Assembly (NCBI RefSeq): GCF_025252405.1
Contig: NZ_CP104307.1
Location: 4,588,001-4,652,000, forward strand
Direction: 5' to 3'
Origin: Flavobacterium sp. TR2
GTDB taxonomy: Bacteria; Bacteroidota; Bacteroidia; Flavobacteriales; Flavobacteriaceae
DNA length: 64,000 nucleotides
Both the position numbers and the translations under genes were made by a program. Positions within the stretch are counted from its first letter, which is position 1. Each line of letters opens with the position of its first letter. The notes below the pieces were generated by a model. The model did not search any database. It was not told the origin of the DNA and worked only from the letters and a program-made list of their open reading frames with translations. Shown here piece by piece: positions 34,039-42,264 of this stretch.

Positions 34039-34437
34039 ATGACCCAGATTCAGGATTACAACGATTCTCAAACAGCAGAAAATAAAGAAATCTGCGATCT
34101 TCTTTATACCATTATACATGAAAACTTAACAGAGGCCGAAAACAAAATCTGGCACGCCCATCCGGTTTGGTTTCTAGACGGAAATCCGATTGTGGGCTAT
34201 AGCAAACTAAAAGATTCGGTGAGACTTCTTTTCTGGAGCGGACAATCTTTTGAAGAAGAAAAACTTAAAAATGAAGGTTCCTTTAAAGCTGCAGAAATAC
34301 GCTATACAAACTCTAGCCAGATCAATGAAGAAGAGCTGAAACGATGGCTCCAAAAAGGCAGAGAAATTCAATGGGACTACAAAAACATTGTAAAACGCAA
34401 AGGAGTTTTAATCCGAATAATAACCAAACCCTATTAA
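34039..34437 (+). CDS. DUF1801 domain protein
   Basis: A 132-residue soluble protein of the DUF1801 (YdhG-like) fold. The recognisable features are an early helical segment with ICDLLYTIIHENL, then KIWHAHPVWFLDGNPIVGY and a LLFWSGQSF strand. Some relatives are annotated as iron chaperones, but for this subgroup no function is established. It lies between a GNAT gene and a DUF2625 gene, with gaps of 16 and 12 bases. It is one of three DUF1801 proteins encoded in this window. Confidence 0.75.
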   Translation: MTQIQDYNDSQTAENKEICDLLYTIIHENLTEAENKIWHAHPVWFLDGNPIVGYSKLKDSVRLLFWSGQSFEEEKLKNEGSFKAAEIRYTNSSQINEEELKRWLQKGREIQWDYKNIVKRKGVLIRIITKPY

Positions 34438-34449
34438 CCAAAAAACAAA

Positions 34450-35184
34450 ATGAAATTTTTACCCCTACTCGCCTTTACATTTTTAACTTCAATAACCTTT
34501 TCACAGACAAAAATGCGACCAATAAACGAACTTATCGATCAGAATGATTCTGGATGGAAATTAATAAAAGAATGGACAGCTTCTGCTAAAAATAAAGTCG
34601 AAATTCTTCCTGCAGATCCTCAAAAAGCAAAAGACGCTTTGTACCATACCCAAGTAACTACCAGTTCGCCAATGGGCGCAATTGTATACAAAACCGGAGG
34701 CATTCTAGTCGATAATGGCTGGATTAGAATTCTTGGCTCCGGAAGCGCCAAACTAAACCGCAGCCTTCCCGATTGGAACAAGGGAAAATCGTTTAAAGAA
34801 TTTGGAGAAACTCCTTCTTATCTTTTAATTGCCGATGATGCTTTGGGCGGTTTTTATTTATTAAACGGAGGTGCGTTTGGAACAGATCTTGGCAAAATAT
34901 ATTATTTCGCTCCCGATAATTTAGAATTTGAACCTCTGGATATTACCTATTCCCAATTTCTGGAATTCTGCTTTAACAACGATCTCGACAAATATTATGC
35001 AGGCAGCCGCTGGGAAGATTGGAAAAAAGAAGTCGTTGCGCTACAAGGAGATCAAGTCTTTAATTTTTACCCTTTTCTTTGGACAGAAGACGGAAGCGAC
35101 ATCAACAAAGTGCAAAGAAAAATTATTCCTGTTGAAGAACAATACAATCTCAATTTAGATCTAAGAAAACAGATTCAGCAATAA
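34450..35184 (+). CDS. DUF2625 family exported protein
   Basis: A 244-residue protein with a signal peptide (about 1-19, ending ITFSQ). The mature part matches DUF2625: RPINELIDQNDSGW at the start, then GGILVDNGWIRILGSGS, GGFYLLNGGAFG and YYFAPDNLEFE. Function is unknown. In many bacteria DUF2625 proteins are cytoplasmic, so export here is a small variation. It lies 12 bases after the DUF1801 gene and is probably the third gene of that transcript. No clean terminator is seen, only a weak AATAAGCTAA ... TTTAGCTTAT inverted repeat at about 35200-35240. Confidence 0.78.
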   Translation: MKFLPLLAFTFLTSITFSQTKMRPINELIDQNDSGWKLIKEWTASAKNKVEILPADPQKAKDALYHTQVTTSSPMGAIVYKTGGILVDNGWIRILGSGSAKLNRSLPDWNKGKSFKEFGETPSYLLIADDALGGFYLLNGGAFGTDLGKIYYFAPDNLEFEPLDITYSQFLEFCFNNDLDKYYAGSRWEDWKKEVVALQGDQVFNFYPFLWTEDGSDINKVQRKIIPVEEQYNLNLDLRKQIQQ

Positions 35185-35348
35185 ACAAAAAAATACATAA
35201 TAAGCTAATTTTCAAAAATTAATTGATCTTTAGCTTATGCATAGCAGATGAAGCAAAATAATAGCCCTCCGTTCAGGATTTTACAAGAACCTTTTGCTTT
35301 AAAATAATTTGTATTTTAGTAAGACCATAACCTAAAACCTTCCAGATC

Positions 35349-36029
35349 ATGCTAAAAACTTTTTTTGCTGTCCTCATTTTTTGTTTCGGAATTCAGTTAA
35401 ATGCCCAAGATATAGGCTTTACAAAACCTGACTATAAAGCAATCGAAAAAGAAATCGGTGATAAAAATTCCAAATTCTTTTATCCGAAATTAATGGAAAG
35501 ACTTGTAAAAAATGATACACTTTTAACGCATGATGAATACCGCCATTTATATTTAGGCTATATTTTTCAACCCAAATACAATGCTTTTTGGACATCTCCT
35601 GAGGATGAAAAACTTCGCACTTATTATGCAAAAGAAAAACTAGAAACTTCAGATTACGATGAAATCATAAAACTGGCCAATAATTCTTTACGCGACTTCC
35701 CATTTGACTTGCGACAGCTTAACTATCTGGCGTATATTTATCACTTAAAAGGTGACGAAACTGCCGCAAAAATTGCCTCTTTCAAATTTCATAGCATCAT
35801 GAATGTAATTCTCTCTTCTGGCGACGGAAAAAAATGCGAAACTGGTTTTCATGTCATAATGGTCGATCACGAATACATATTGCTTAACCTTTTTGAAATT
35901 GAATCGAAAGGACAGTCACTGGTTGATAATTGCGATTATTTAAGCTTCGAAAAAGGGGTTTACAACGTGGACGGGATTTATTTCAACATTGAAAAAATGC
36001 TCGAAAACGAGAAGAAAATGCTTCGATAA
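35349..36029 (+). CDS. DUF4919 domain exported protein
   Basis: A 226-residue protein with a signal peptide (about 1-19, ending IQLNAQ). The mature protein matches DUF4919, a Bacteroidota family: FYPKLMERLVKNDTLLTHDEYRHLYLGY is split over two conserved blocks, then RDFPFDLRQLNYLAYIYHLKGD and KCETGFHVIMVDHEYILLN. The mid-section reads like a TPR-type helical hairpin. Function is unknown. It is monocistronic, with a strong terminator downstream. Confidence 0.8.
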   Translation: MLKTFFAVLIFCFGIQLNAQDIGFTKPDYKAIEKEIGDKNSKFFYPKLMERLVKNDTLLTHDEYRHLYLGYIFQPKYNAFWTSPEDEKLRTYYAKEKLETSDYDEIIKLANNSLRDFPFDLRQLNYLAYIYHLKGDETAAKIASFKFHSIMNVILSSGDGKKCETGFHVIMVDHEYILLNLFEIESKGQSLVDNCDYLSFEKGVYNVDGIYFNIEKMLENEKKMLR

Positions 36030-36054
36030 CAAGATTATAAAAAAAGAAAAACAT

Positions 36055-36090
36055 AGCTTCAGCAGATTGTAATGCTGAAGCTTTTTTTTT
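36055..36090 (+). terminator. Intrinsic terminator after the DUF4919 gene
   Basis: The stem AGCTTCAGCA / TGCTGAAGCT with an 8-base loop is followed by a T-run, starting 25 bases after the stop codon. Confidence 0.9.
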
Positions 36091-36165
36091 GATAAAAACT
36101 ATTTATTTATTGTTTATCAATAAATTTTTATTATTTTAGCAGCATAACTTCTAATCTAGAATATC

Positions 36166-36708
36166 ATGGAAATTAAAATTGGAACACCGCAGATTCTAAA
36201 AATCCTCAATATTTTATCATGGATTATTTTTGTCGGCTTATGCGTAGAAGCCGGAATGTATCTTTTTAACGGAATTTATACCATAACCATAAATTCCTAT
36301 AATGCCCATTTTCTTGGTTTAATTGACTTATACAATTACAAACCAAGCCATTATATTCAAGAAATATGTTTTATCAGCATTGTGGCAATACTAAAAGCGA
36401 TTATGTTTTATCTGATTGTAAAAATGCTGCACGAAAAAAAATTAAATATGCAGCAGCCTTTTACCCCAGAAACTGGACAATTTATCTCTTATCTTTCTTA
36501 TCTCGCCTTCGGAATTGGATTGTTTTCGTATTGGGCTTTCAAATTCAATAGCTGGCTGACTCTTAAAGGCGTAAAACTTCCTTCATTAGAATTGCTGAAT
36601 CTAGAAGGACACAGCATTTGGATTTTTATGGCAATTGTGATGTTTGTAATTGGACAGGTTTTTAAAAGAGGAATCGAAATGCAGTCTGAAATTGATTTAA
36701 CCATTTAA
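36166..36708 (+). CDS. DUF2975 domain membrane protein
   Basis: A 180-residue protein with four predicted membrane helices (about residues 15-37, 65-88, 105-127 and 148-168). The pattern matches DUF2975 (YoaS-like). Such proteins are nearly always encoded with a small Cro/CI-type regulator, and one follows after only 10 bases. The pair is thought to act together, but its signal and targets are unknown. The gene has its own transcription unit after the DUF4919 terminator. Confidence 0.85.
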   Translation: MEIKIGTPQILKILNILSWIIFVGLCVEAGMYLFNGIYTITINSYNAHFLGLIDLYNYKPSHYIQEICFISIVAILKAIMFYLIVKMLHEKKLNMQQPFTPETGQFISYLSYLAFGIGLFSYWAFKFNSWLTLKGVKLPSLELLNLEGHSIWIFMAIVMFVIGQVFKRGIEMQSEIDLTI

Positions 36709-36718
36709 ACGAAAAATT

Positions 36719-36925
36719 ATGCCCATTATAGTAAATTTAGACGTCATGATGGCAAAGAGAAAAATGTCATTAAACGAACTCTCAGAAAAAGTAGACTTAA
36801 CATTATCAAACCTTTCCATTTTAAAAACAGGCAAAGCAAAAGCAATCCGTTTCAGCACGCTAGAAGCTATCTGCAAAGTTTTGGATTGCCAGCCAGGCGA
36901 TATTTTAGAATTTTCTGAAGATTAA
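36719..36925 (+). CDS. Small Cro/CI-type HTH regulator (YozG-like)
   Basis: A 68-residue protein made almost wholly of one helix-turn-helix domain: VNLDVMMAKRKMSLNELSEK at the start, then LTLSNLSILKTGKAKAIRFS and LEAICKVLDCQPGDILEF. This is the HTH_26/YozG type that accompanies DUF2975 proteins. It is coupled to the preceding DUF2975 gene and probably autoregulates the pair (inferred). No terminator was found after it. Confidence 0.9.
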   Translation: MPIIVNLDVMMAKRKMSLNELSEKVDLTLSNLSILKTGKAKAIRFSTLEAICKVLDCQPGDILEFSED

Positions 36926-36987
36926 TTTGTATTTTTAGTTCAAATTAGATCTGATTTCTAAATAGTTAATATTTAAAAAATCCAAAA

Positions 36988-37581
36988 ATGAATATTCTAA
37001 TCGTTTACGCGCATCCGAGCAAAAAATCGTACACTTTTCAGGTTTTGGAAAGATTAAAATTAACTCTGAATAATGAAAACTGGAATGTAGAAATCTCCGA
37101 TTTATACGCATCGCATTTTGTGAGCGATATGTCTGAGACGGAATATGAACGCGAAGGTTTTGCTAAAACACAGCTTCATCTTCCTGCCGATGTTTTAGCC
37201 GAACAGGAAAAAATAGAAAAAGCAGATTGCATTATTTTTCTCTATCCGGTTTGGTGGAGCGACTGTCCTGCAAAACTAAAAGGCTGGTTTGACCGAGTTT
37301 ATTCTGTTGGCTATGCCTACGGGCAAAATGAAACTTCAAGAAAAATGAAAACCATTCCGTATGGACTTGTAATTTGCACTGCAGGACATCCAAATGAGTT
37401 TTTACAAGAAATTGAAATCGCACAAAGCATGGAAAAAATCATGCTTGAAGACAGACTTGGAAAACGTTTTACACACAAAGAAATGATTATTCTAGGCGGA
37501 ACATTAGAACTTGAAAACGTAATGGCAAAACATTTTGAACTCATCAGTAAAATCCCAAAAAAAATCAAGGCAATCCTATAA
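36988..37581 (+). CDS. NAD(P)H:quinone oxidoreductase-like flavodoxin-fold protein
   Basis: A 197-residue protein of the NQO1/MdaB/KefF superfamily. It has the flavin-fold start ILIVYAHPSKKSYTF, then AEQEKIEKADCIIFLYPVWWSDCPAKLKGWFDRV, which covers the FMN/FAD binding and dimer region (given here as adjoining short blocks: ADCIIFLYPVWW and PAKLKGWFDRV). It should reduce quinones or other electrophiles using NAD(P)H in the cytoplasm. It is a stand-alone gene after the HTH regulator; no potassium-efflux partner is adjacent. A simple repeat follows. Confidence 0.85.
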   Translation: MNILIVYAHPSKKSYTFQVLERLKLTLNNENWNVEISDLYASHFVSDMSETEYEREGFAKTQLHLPADVLAEQEKIEKADCIIFLYPVWWSDCPAKLKGWFDRVYSVGYAYGQNETSRKMKTIPYGLVICTAGHPNEFLQEIEIAQSMEKIMLEDRLGKRFTHKEMIILGGTLELENVMAKHFELISKIPKKIKAIL

Positions 37582-37590
37582 ACCCACATT

Positions 37591-37640
37591 CTAAAATCTA
37601 AAATCTAAAATCTGAAATATAAAATCTGAAATATAAGAAT
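37591..37640. repeat. Short CTAAAAT / CTGAAATATAAAAT simple repeat
   Basis: Three CTAAAAT heptamers are followed by two CTGAAATATAAnAAT-like units just after the flavodoxin-fold gene. Comparable filler occurs between other genes in the window. Confidence 0.6.
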
Positions 37641-37736
37641 CTGTCTGAAACACACCTTAAAATTGTCTTTTAAGCACCTTAACCAATTGATTTTTAGATT
37701 GTACTTTTACATTACTAATTTAAAAGTCAGTTAATT

Positions 37737-38225
37737 ATGAAAACTAAAGATTTTACCACAACCATAATTGTCGATCAATCTCCAGAAGAAGTTTTTAAAG
37801 CCATACAAAACGTTAAAGGCTGGTGGTCTGAAGAAATTGAAGGAAAAACAGCAAATGAAGGCGACGAATTTAAATACCACTATGAAGATGTTCATCGCTG
37901 TAAAGTTAAGCTGACAGAAGTAATTCCGAATCAGAAAATAGTCTGGCTAATTGAGGAAAACTATTTCAGTTTTACCGAAGACGATACTGAATGGACCAAC
38001 ACAACAGCCGTTTTTGACATTTCAAAAGAAGACCATAAGACAAAACTCACTTTTACACACGTTGGTCTGGTTCCAGAATACGAATGTTTTGACGTGTGCA
38101 CGAAAGGCTGGTCGAATTATATTGAGAACAGTTTAAAAAAATTAATAGAAACTGGAAAAGGACAGCCTAATGCAACCGGAAAACCTCAAATAGAAACCGA
38201 AAGAGCATTATCATCAAAAGAATAA
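37737..38225 (+). CDS. SRPBCC (AHSA1-like) domain protein
   Basis: A 162-residue START/AHSA1-type protein. The N-terminal strand and helix (FTTTIIVDQSPEEVFKAIQN), the VKGWWSEEIEG turn and the C-terminal long helix with CTKGWSNYIENSLKKLIETG are typical. Such proteins bind hydrophobic ligands, but the ligand is unknown. The last 20 residues are polar and probably disordered. Two small genes follow on the same strand, a membrane protein and an ArsR-tail-like protein; AHSA1 genes often sit beside ArsR regulators. Confidence 0.85.
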   Translation: MKTKDFTTTIIVDQSPEEVFKAIQNVKGWWSEEIEGKTANEGDEFKYHYEDVHRCKVKLTEVIPNQKIVWLIEENYFSFTEDDTEWTNTTAVFDISKEDHKTKLTFTHVGLVPEYECFDVCTKGWSNYIENSLKKLIETGKGQPNATGKPQIETERALSSKE

Positions 38226-38260
38226 ATTTCATAAATTCGTTAAAATAAAAAACGAAAATT

Positions 38261-38677
38261 ATGAACCCTTTTTTTAGAAATACTTTGGCCGTAATTGCAG
38301 GTCTTGTCATCGGAAGCATTGTCAATATGAGTATCATTTTAGTAAGCGGTTCTATAATTCCGCCCCCAAATGGCGCTGATGTTACCACTACAGAAGGTCT
38401 ACAGGCAACCATGCATTTATTCGAGCCAAAGCATTTTCTATTTCCCTTTTTAGCTCATGCCATTGGGACGTTTGCAGGAGCACTCACAACTGCATTGTCT
38501 GCGGCTACTCATAAAACAAAACTGGCTTTTATTATTGGAGCCTTCTTTTTGTTTGGCGGCATCACAATGGTTTTCACACTTCCGTCTCCAACTTGGTTTA
38601 GCATTGCAGATTTAGTTTTTGCCTATTTGCCAATGGCTTATCTGGCTTGTAAAATTGCCGTAAAAAAGAAAATCTAA
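38261..38677 (+). CDS. Small four-helix membrane protein
   Basis: A 138-residue protein with four hydrophobic segments (about residues 8-33, 62-82, 90-108 and 113-133). Two Pro-rich turns (SGSIIPPPNGAD and TLPSPTWFS) lie between helices. I do not recognise a named family, although it has the look of a conserved Bacteroidota inner-membrane protein. It lies 35 bases after the SRPBCC gene and 4 bases before the next small gene, so co-transcription is likely. Confidence 0.72.
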   Translation: MNPFFRNTLAVIAGLVIGSIVNMSIILVSGSIIPPPNGADVTTTEGLQATMHLFEPKHFLFPFLAHAIGTFAGALTTALSAATHKTKLAFIIGAFFLFGGITMVFTLPSPTWFSIADLVFAYLPMAYLACKIAVKKKI

Positions 38678-38681
38678 AAAA

Positions 38682-38894
38682 ATGGATACCAAAAACACTA
38701 TCAAACCTGCCAAAAAATGCTACAGCCATATTGGCGGCAAACTCGGCGAACTACTTCTGGAAACGTTTGCTGAAAAAAATTGGATTGCTAAAAATGCCCC
38801 TTCAGATAAGCACTTTTACATTACCGAATTGGGAGAAAAAGAATTTGCCAAACTCGGCGTAGACCTCAGTAAAATAAAATCTGAAACCATTTAA
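38682..38894 (+). CDS. Small protein resembling the C-terminal part of ArsR-type regulators
   Basis: A 70-residue protein. KKCYSHIGGKLGELLLETF and FYITELGEKEFAKLGVDLSK resemble the region that follows the helix-turn-helix in a class of ArsR-like regulators (pattern CYDHLAG-x-LG then LT-x-G-x-x-x-F). The DNA-binding half is missing, and upstream bases encode the membrane protein in another frame, so this is either a remnant or a stand-alone domain. It starts 4 bases after the membrane protein gene and has a clean ATG, which favours a real gene. Confidence 0.6.
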   Translation: MDTKNTIKPAKKCYSHIGGKLGELLLETFAEKNWIAKNAPSDKHFYITELGEKEFAKLGVDLSKIKSETI

Positions 38895-38973
38895 TTTTAT
38901 AAATTCCCTTTCATTTTCTGCAAAATTCGTAGCACTTTATTTCATAACTTAGTTTGTTTTTAAATCCTGAATC

Positions 38974-39342
38974 ATGACTAAGAAAGAAATCGCTAAAAAC
39001 TTCCTGAAACTGGCAGCCAACGGACATTCTCATGAAGCTTTTCGGTTATATGTGGGAAAGAATTTCAAACATCATAATGCCTATTTCAAAGGCGATGCTG
39101 AAACATTGATGCTTGCTATGGAAGAGTCTGCCAGAACAAATCCGAATAAACTTTTTAAGATCCATCATATTTTAGAAGACAAAAATTTGGTTGCCGTACA
39201 TTCGCATCTCAAACAAACGCGATCAGACATAGGTTTTGCCGTCGTGCATATTCTCAAATTTGAATCAGACAAAATCATCGAACTTTGGGATTTAGGCCAG
39301 CCTGTTCCTAAAGATTCGATTAACGAAAATGGAATGTTTTAG
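38974..39342 (+). CDS. SnoaL-like (NTF2-fold) protein
   Basis: A 122-residue protein of the nuclear-transport-factor-2-like fold, SnoaL group. The features are an N-terminal helix (KEIAKNFLKLAANGHSHEAF), the FKHHNAYFKGDAE block with the His pair, and the terminal strands AVVHILKFESDKIIELWDLGQP. Members include cyclases and isomerases, but most are uncharacterised and no substrate can be given. It is probably its own unit, with 79 bases before it and a low-complexity gap after. Confidence 0.82.
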   Translation: MTKKEIAKNFLKLAANGHSHEAFRLYVGKNFKHHNAYFKGDAETLMLAMEESARTNPNKLFKIHHILEDKNLVAVHSHLKQTRSDIGFAVVHILKFESDKIIELWDLGQPVPKDSINENGMF

Positions 39343-39344
39343 AT

Positions 39345-39478
39345 AATTGTGAATTGTAAATGGTTAATTATTAATTCAAAAATAACGGCTAAGTCATACG
39401 GCAACATTTCACATTTAACAAATAACAATTCATATTTTACATTTTACAGATAACATTTTACAATTCACAATTATCCCT
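39345..39478. repeat. Low-complexity AATTGTGAATTG-type filler
   Basis: The gap after the SnoaL gene starts with AATTGTGAATTGTAAA and ends with ACAATTCACAATTA, with ACATTTTACA variants between. The ends are inverted relative to each other, and the words match the heptameric array at 42054. Confidence 0.55.
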
Positions 39479-39480
39479 CA

Positions 39481-40521
39481 ATGAACTTCATTACCAAAAT
39501 TTCCTTCTTATTCGTTTTACTCTTTGCTTCTTGCCATTCATCAGCTCAAAAAAACGATGATTACAAAAAAAGCATTGACAGTATACTTCAAAATTCAAAT
39601 CCTAAGTTTAATGGCGTGGTTTTAATTTCGCAAAACGGAAAAGCGTTGTATTCAAAAGCTGTAGGTTTTTCAAACTTCGAGACAAAAAAGCCTTTAAAAA
39701 TGGATACTCAGTTTGAAATCATGTCAAACAGCAAATTAATTGCTGCAACATTGCTTTTATTGGAAGTTGAAAAAGGAAAAGTTGATCTGAATGCTCCAAT
39801 CAAAAAATACTTGCCAGAACTTACTCAAACTTGGGCAGATTCTGTTACGGTTCATCAGCTTTTAAACCATTCGCATGGAATTGTCGATTTACAAAAACCA
39901 TTGGATTTTAAACCTGGAACGCAATTTAAATATGGAAATCTAAGTTTTAATTTGGTTGCCAAAATTGTAGCATTCAGCACTAAAAAAAGCTATAGAGAAG
40001 TTGCCGAATCACTTTTCAAGAGACTAAAAATGAATCATACTCTTTGTTATTCTGAAAATAACGCTCAAAATCTTGCAACAGGATATTTCAATTCAAAAAA
40101 TGGACTGGAACCTATTACAGCCAGACAAATTAACGATGAAAGCCTTGGGGCAGATGGAATTATTTCGACTGCATCAGATTTAGCGATTTGGAATAACAAT
40201 CTTCACAAAGGAAAAATCCTCAAACCAGAATCGTACAAGCTATTAACCCAAAACACCATTCTGTCTCAGCATAATTTCTTCGGAAAAGAAAAAGACGGTT
40301 ATGGATACGGGATTAGAGTTATCGAGAACGAACCTGTTAAATATCTCGGCCATACAGGTTTAGGAGATGGATTTTCTTCTGTAAATTTGTATTTCCCACA
40401 AAGTGACGTGAGTCTGATTGTTATGGAAAATCAGATGCCAGAAGATTCGAATTTGTTTTATGCATCTGAATTTAAAATCAAAAATGTCCTTTTGAAAAGT
40501 AGCTTATTAAATAAAAAGTAA
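39481..40521 (+). CDS. Serine hydrolase of the beta-lactamase / class C family, lipoprotein
   Basis: A 346-residue protein with a lipobox (LLFASC, Cys18). The penicillin-binding-like catalytic motifs are present: SxxK as Ser82-Asn-Ser-Lys85, YxN as YGN in FKYGNLSFN, and HTG in GHTGLGDG, which replaces KTG as in class C-like esterases. It may act as a D-alanyl or aminopeptidase-like hydrolase or an esterase; true beta-lactamase function is unlikely to be its main role. It is followed after 6 bases by a DUF1801 gene and then an MBL-fold gene, and the three look like one transcript. Confidence 0.9.
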   Translation: MNFITKISFLFVLLFASCHSSAQKNDDYKKSIDSILQNSNPKFNGVVLISQNGKALYSKAVGFSNFETKKPLKMDTQFEIMSNSKLIAATLLLLEVEKGKVDLNAPIKKYLPELTQTWADSVTVHQLLNHSHGIVDLQKPLDFKPGTQFKYGNLSFNLVAKIVAFSTKKSYREVAESLFKRLKMNHTLCYSENNAQNLATGYFNSKNGLEPITARQINDESLGADGIISTASDLAIWNNNLHKGKILKPESYKLLTQNTILSQHNFFGKEKDGYGYGIRVIENEPVKYLGHTGLGDGFSSVNLYFPQSDVSLIVMENQMPEDSNLFYASEFKIKNVLLKSSLLNKK

Positions 40522-40527
40522 ACCGAA

Positions 40528-40950
40528 ATGGCCAAAAATAAAACCACAGAAACTCAAAATAACGTTACTGATTTTATTAACGCTGTTGAAAGTGAAGGAA
40601 AAAGAAATGATGCTTTTGAACTTCTGAAAATCATGCAGGAAATAACAGGTTTTGAACCCAAAATGTGGGGTCCAAGCATTATTGGCTTTGGAACTTACCA
40701 TTATAAATATGGAAGCGGACATGAAGGAGATGCACCGCTTGCTGGTTTTTCGCCAAGAAAAGCCGCAATGACCGTTTATTTTTACCTTCCAGAAGAAAAA
40801 AGAGAAGCGCTTTTATCTCAGTTAGGAAAACACACTTCTTCAAAAGCTTGCATTTACATTAAAAAACTGGCTGATATTGATATCGAAACTTTAAAAGAAA
40901 TAATTTTACTTTCTATAAAATATACCCAAAAATTATATCCCTCAAAATAA
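40528..40950 (+). CDS. DUF1801 domain protein
   Basis: A 140-residue soluble protein, the second DUF1801 member here. After a Thr/Asn-rich start, VTDFINAVESEGKRNDAFEL and KIMQEITGFEPKMWGPSIIGFG form the typical first half. AAMTVYFYLPEEKREALL and GKHTSSKACIYIKKL form the second half, and this subgroup is widespread in Bacteroidota. Function is unknown. It is tightly packed between the serine hydrolase gene (6 bases) and the MBL-fold gene (1 base). Confidence 0.82.
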   Translation: MAKNKTTETQNNVTDFINAVESEGKRNDAFELLKIMQEITGFEPKMWGPSIIGFGTYHYKYGSGHEGDAPLAGFSPRKAAMTVYFYLPEEKREALLSQLGKHTSSKACIYIKKLADIDIETLKEIILLSIKYTQKLYPSK

Positions 40951-40951
40951 A

Positions 40952-42055
40952 ATGATTACATTCTTAATCCTGATCGCATTAATAGCCATTATCGTTTATA
41001 GCTTTCTTCAGCATCCAAAATTTGGAAAAGCGCCTTCTGGCGAAAGACTTGCTCAAATTCAAAACTCTCCTCAGTACAAAAACGGAAAATTCGAAAATCA
41101 GAGTTTTACGCCAGATCTTGCCGAAGGAGCAAGTATGGCTGGAGTTTTGTTTGAATTTTTCTTTAAAAAAGTAGATCGAAAAATTCCAACCGATTTGATT
41201 CCGTCTGTAAAAACCAATTTATTGGAGCTTCCTTTAGATAAAGATATTTTGGTTTGGTTTGGGCATTCTTCTTATTTTATTCAGCTGGAAGGAAAACGTT
41301 TTTTAATTGATCCCGTTTTCAGCGGTAACACCTCTCCTATTCCCGGCACAACAAAATCGTTTAAAGGATCTGACATTTATACGGCCGACGATCTTCCAGA
41401 AATTGATTATTTATTGATTACGCACGATCATTACGATCATTTGGATTACGATACAATTTTAAAACTAAAACCAAAAATTAAAAAAATAATCACGGCACTT
41501 GGCGTAGGTTCGCATTTGGAATTTTGGGGATTTCCGTCAGAAAAAATTATAGAAAAAGACTGGTACAGCACGATCAAATTAGATGAAAATATAACCATCC
41601 ACACTGCTCCTTCTCGTCATTTTTCGGGCAGAAGTTTCAAAAGATGCAATACGCTTTGGACTTCCTTTATTCTCGAAACCGCCGATTTTAAAATTTATTT
41701 GGGCGGAGACAGCGGCTATGATTCGCATTTTGCAGAAATTGGCGAAAAATATGGCCCGTTTGACATTGCCCTGCTTGACAATGGCCAATACAATGAAAAA
41801 TGGAAATACATTCATAATATGCCAGAAGATGTCATAAAAGCCATGAAAGAACTCAAAGCCAAAAGAGTATTTCCTGTACATTCTTCTAAATTTTCGTTGT
41901 CGCTCCATTCTTGGGACGAACCTTTAATAAAAGTAACAGAATTGAATAGTTTATCAGAAAATCCTATTCCGCTAATTACCCCAATGATTGGCGAAATGGT
42001 TGAACTGAAAAATGATAAACAAGAATTTAAACAATGGTGGAAAGGGGTTAATTAA
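40952..42055 (+). CDS. MBL-fold metallohydrolase (UlaG / NAPE-PLD-like), membrane anchored
   Basis: A 367-residue metallo-beta-lactamase-fold protein. An N-terminal hydrophobic helix (about 2-17) is probably a membrane anchor. The metal-binding signature is LITHDHYDHLDYDT. Further ligands lie in APSRHFSGRSFKR, GGDSGYD and VFPVHSSKFSL. The pattern matches lipid phosphodiesterase-type relatives of NAPE-PLD and UlaG. The substrate is unknown; a lipid phosphodiester is a reasonable guess. The start lies 1 base after the preceding DUF1801 stop. The C-terminus runs directly into the heptameric repeat. Confidence 0.88.
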   Translation: MITFLILIALIAIIVYSFLQHPKFGKAPSGERLAQIQNSPQYKNGKFENQSFTPDLAEGASMAGVLFEFFFKKVDRKIPTDLIPSVKTNLLELPLDKDILVWFGHSSYFIQLEGKRFLIDPVFSGNTSPIPGTTKSFKGSDIYTADDLPEIDYLLITHDHYDHLDYDTILKLKPKIKKIITALGVGSHLEFWGFPSEKIIEKDWYSTIKLDENITIHTAPSRHFSGRSFKRCNTLWTSFILETADFKIYLGGDSGYDSHFAEIGEKYGPFDIALLDNGQYNEKWKYIHNMPEDVIKAMKELKAKRVFPVHSSKFSLSLHSWDEPLIKVTELNSLSENPIPLITPMIGEMVELKNDKQEFKQWWKGVN

Positions 42056-42130
42056 TTGTAAATTGTAAATTGTAAATTGTAAATTGTGAATTGTGAATTG
42101 TGAATTGTGAATTGTGAATTGTGAATTGTG
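42054..42130. repeat. Heptameric microsatellite AATTGTA(x4)-AATTGTG(x7)
   Basis: Eleven perfect 7-bp units run from the stop codon of the MBL-fold gene: four AATTGTA then seven AATTGTG, ending in AATTCTA. Length polymorphism by slipped pairing would be expected. No open frame of interest is encoded. Confidence 0.93.
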
Positions 42131-42160
42131 AATTCTAAACCGAATCACAATTTTACACGA

Positions 42161-42239
42161 TGTCTCCCTGAGCGAAGTCGAAGGGCGCTCTGCCTGATAA
42201 CGCGGAAAAACCTGAAACTTGATCCCGAAGCTTCGGGAG
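42161..42239. repeat. Dispersed CTGAGCGAAGTCGAAG element plus GATCCCGAAGCTTCGGGA palindrome
   Basis: CCCTGAGCGAAGTCGAAGGG is followed about 40 bases later by the perfect palindrome TCCCGAAGCTTCGGGA (42223-42238). Both blocks also occur at 1196-1227 in a closer arrangement, suggesting one composite repeat family. Confidence 0.65.
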
Positions 42240-42264
42240 AAACCTAAAACAAACTTTAAAAAAA

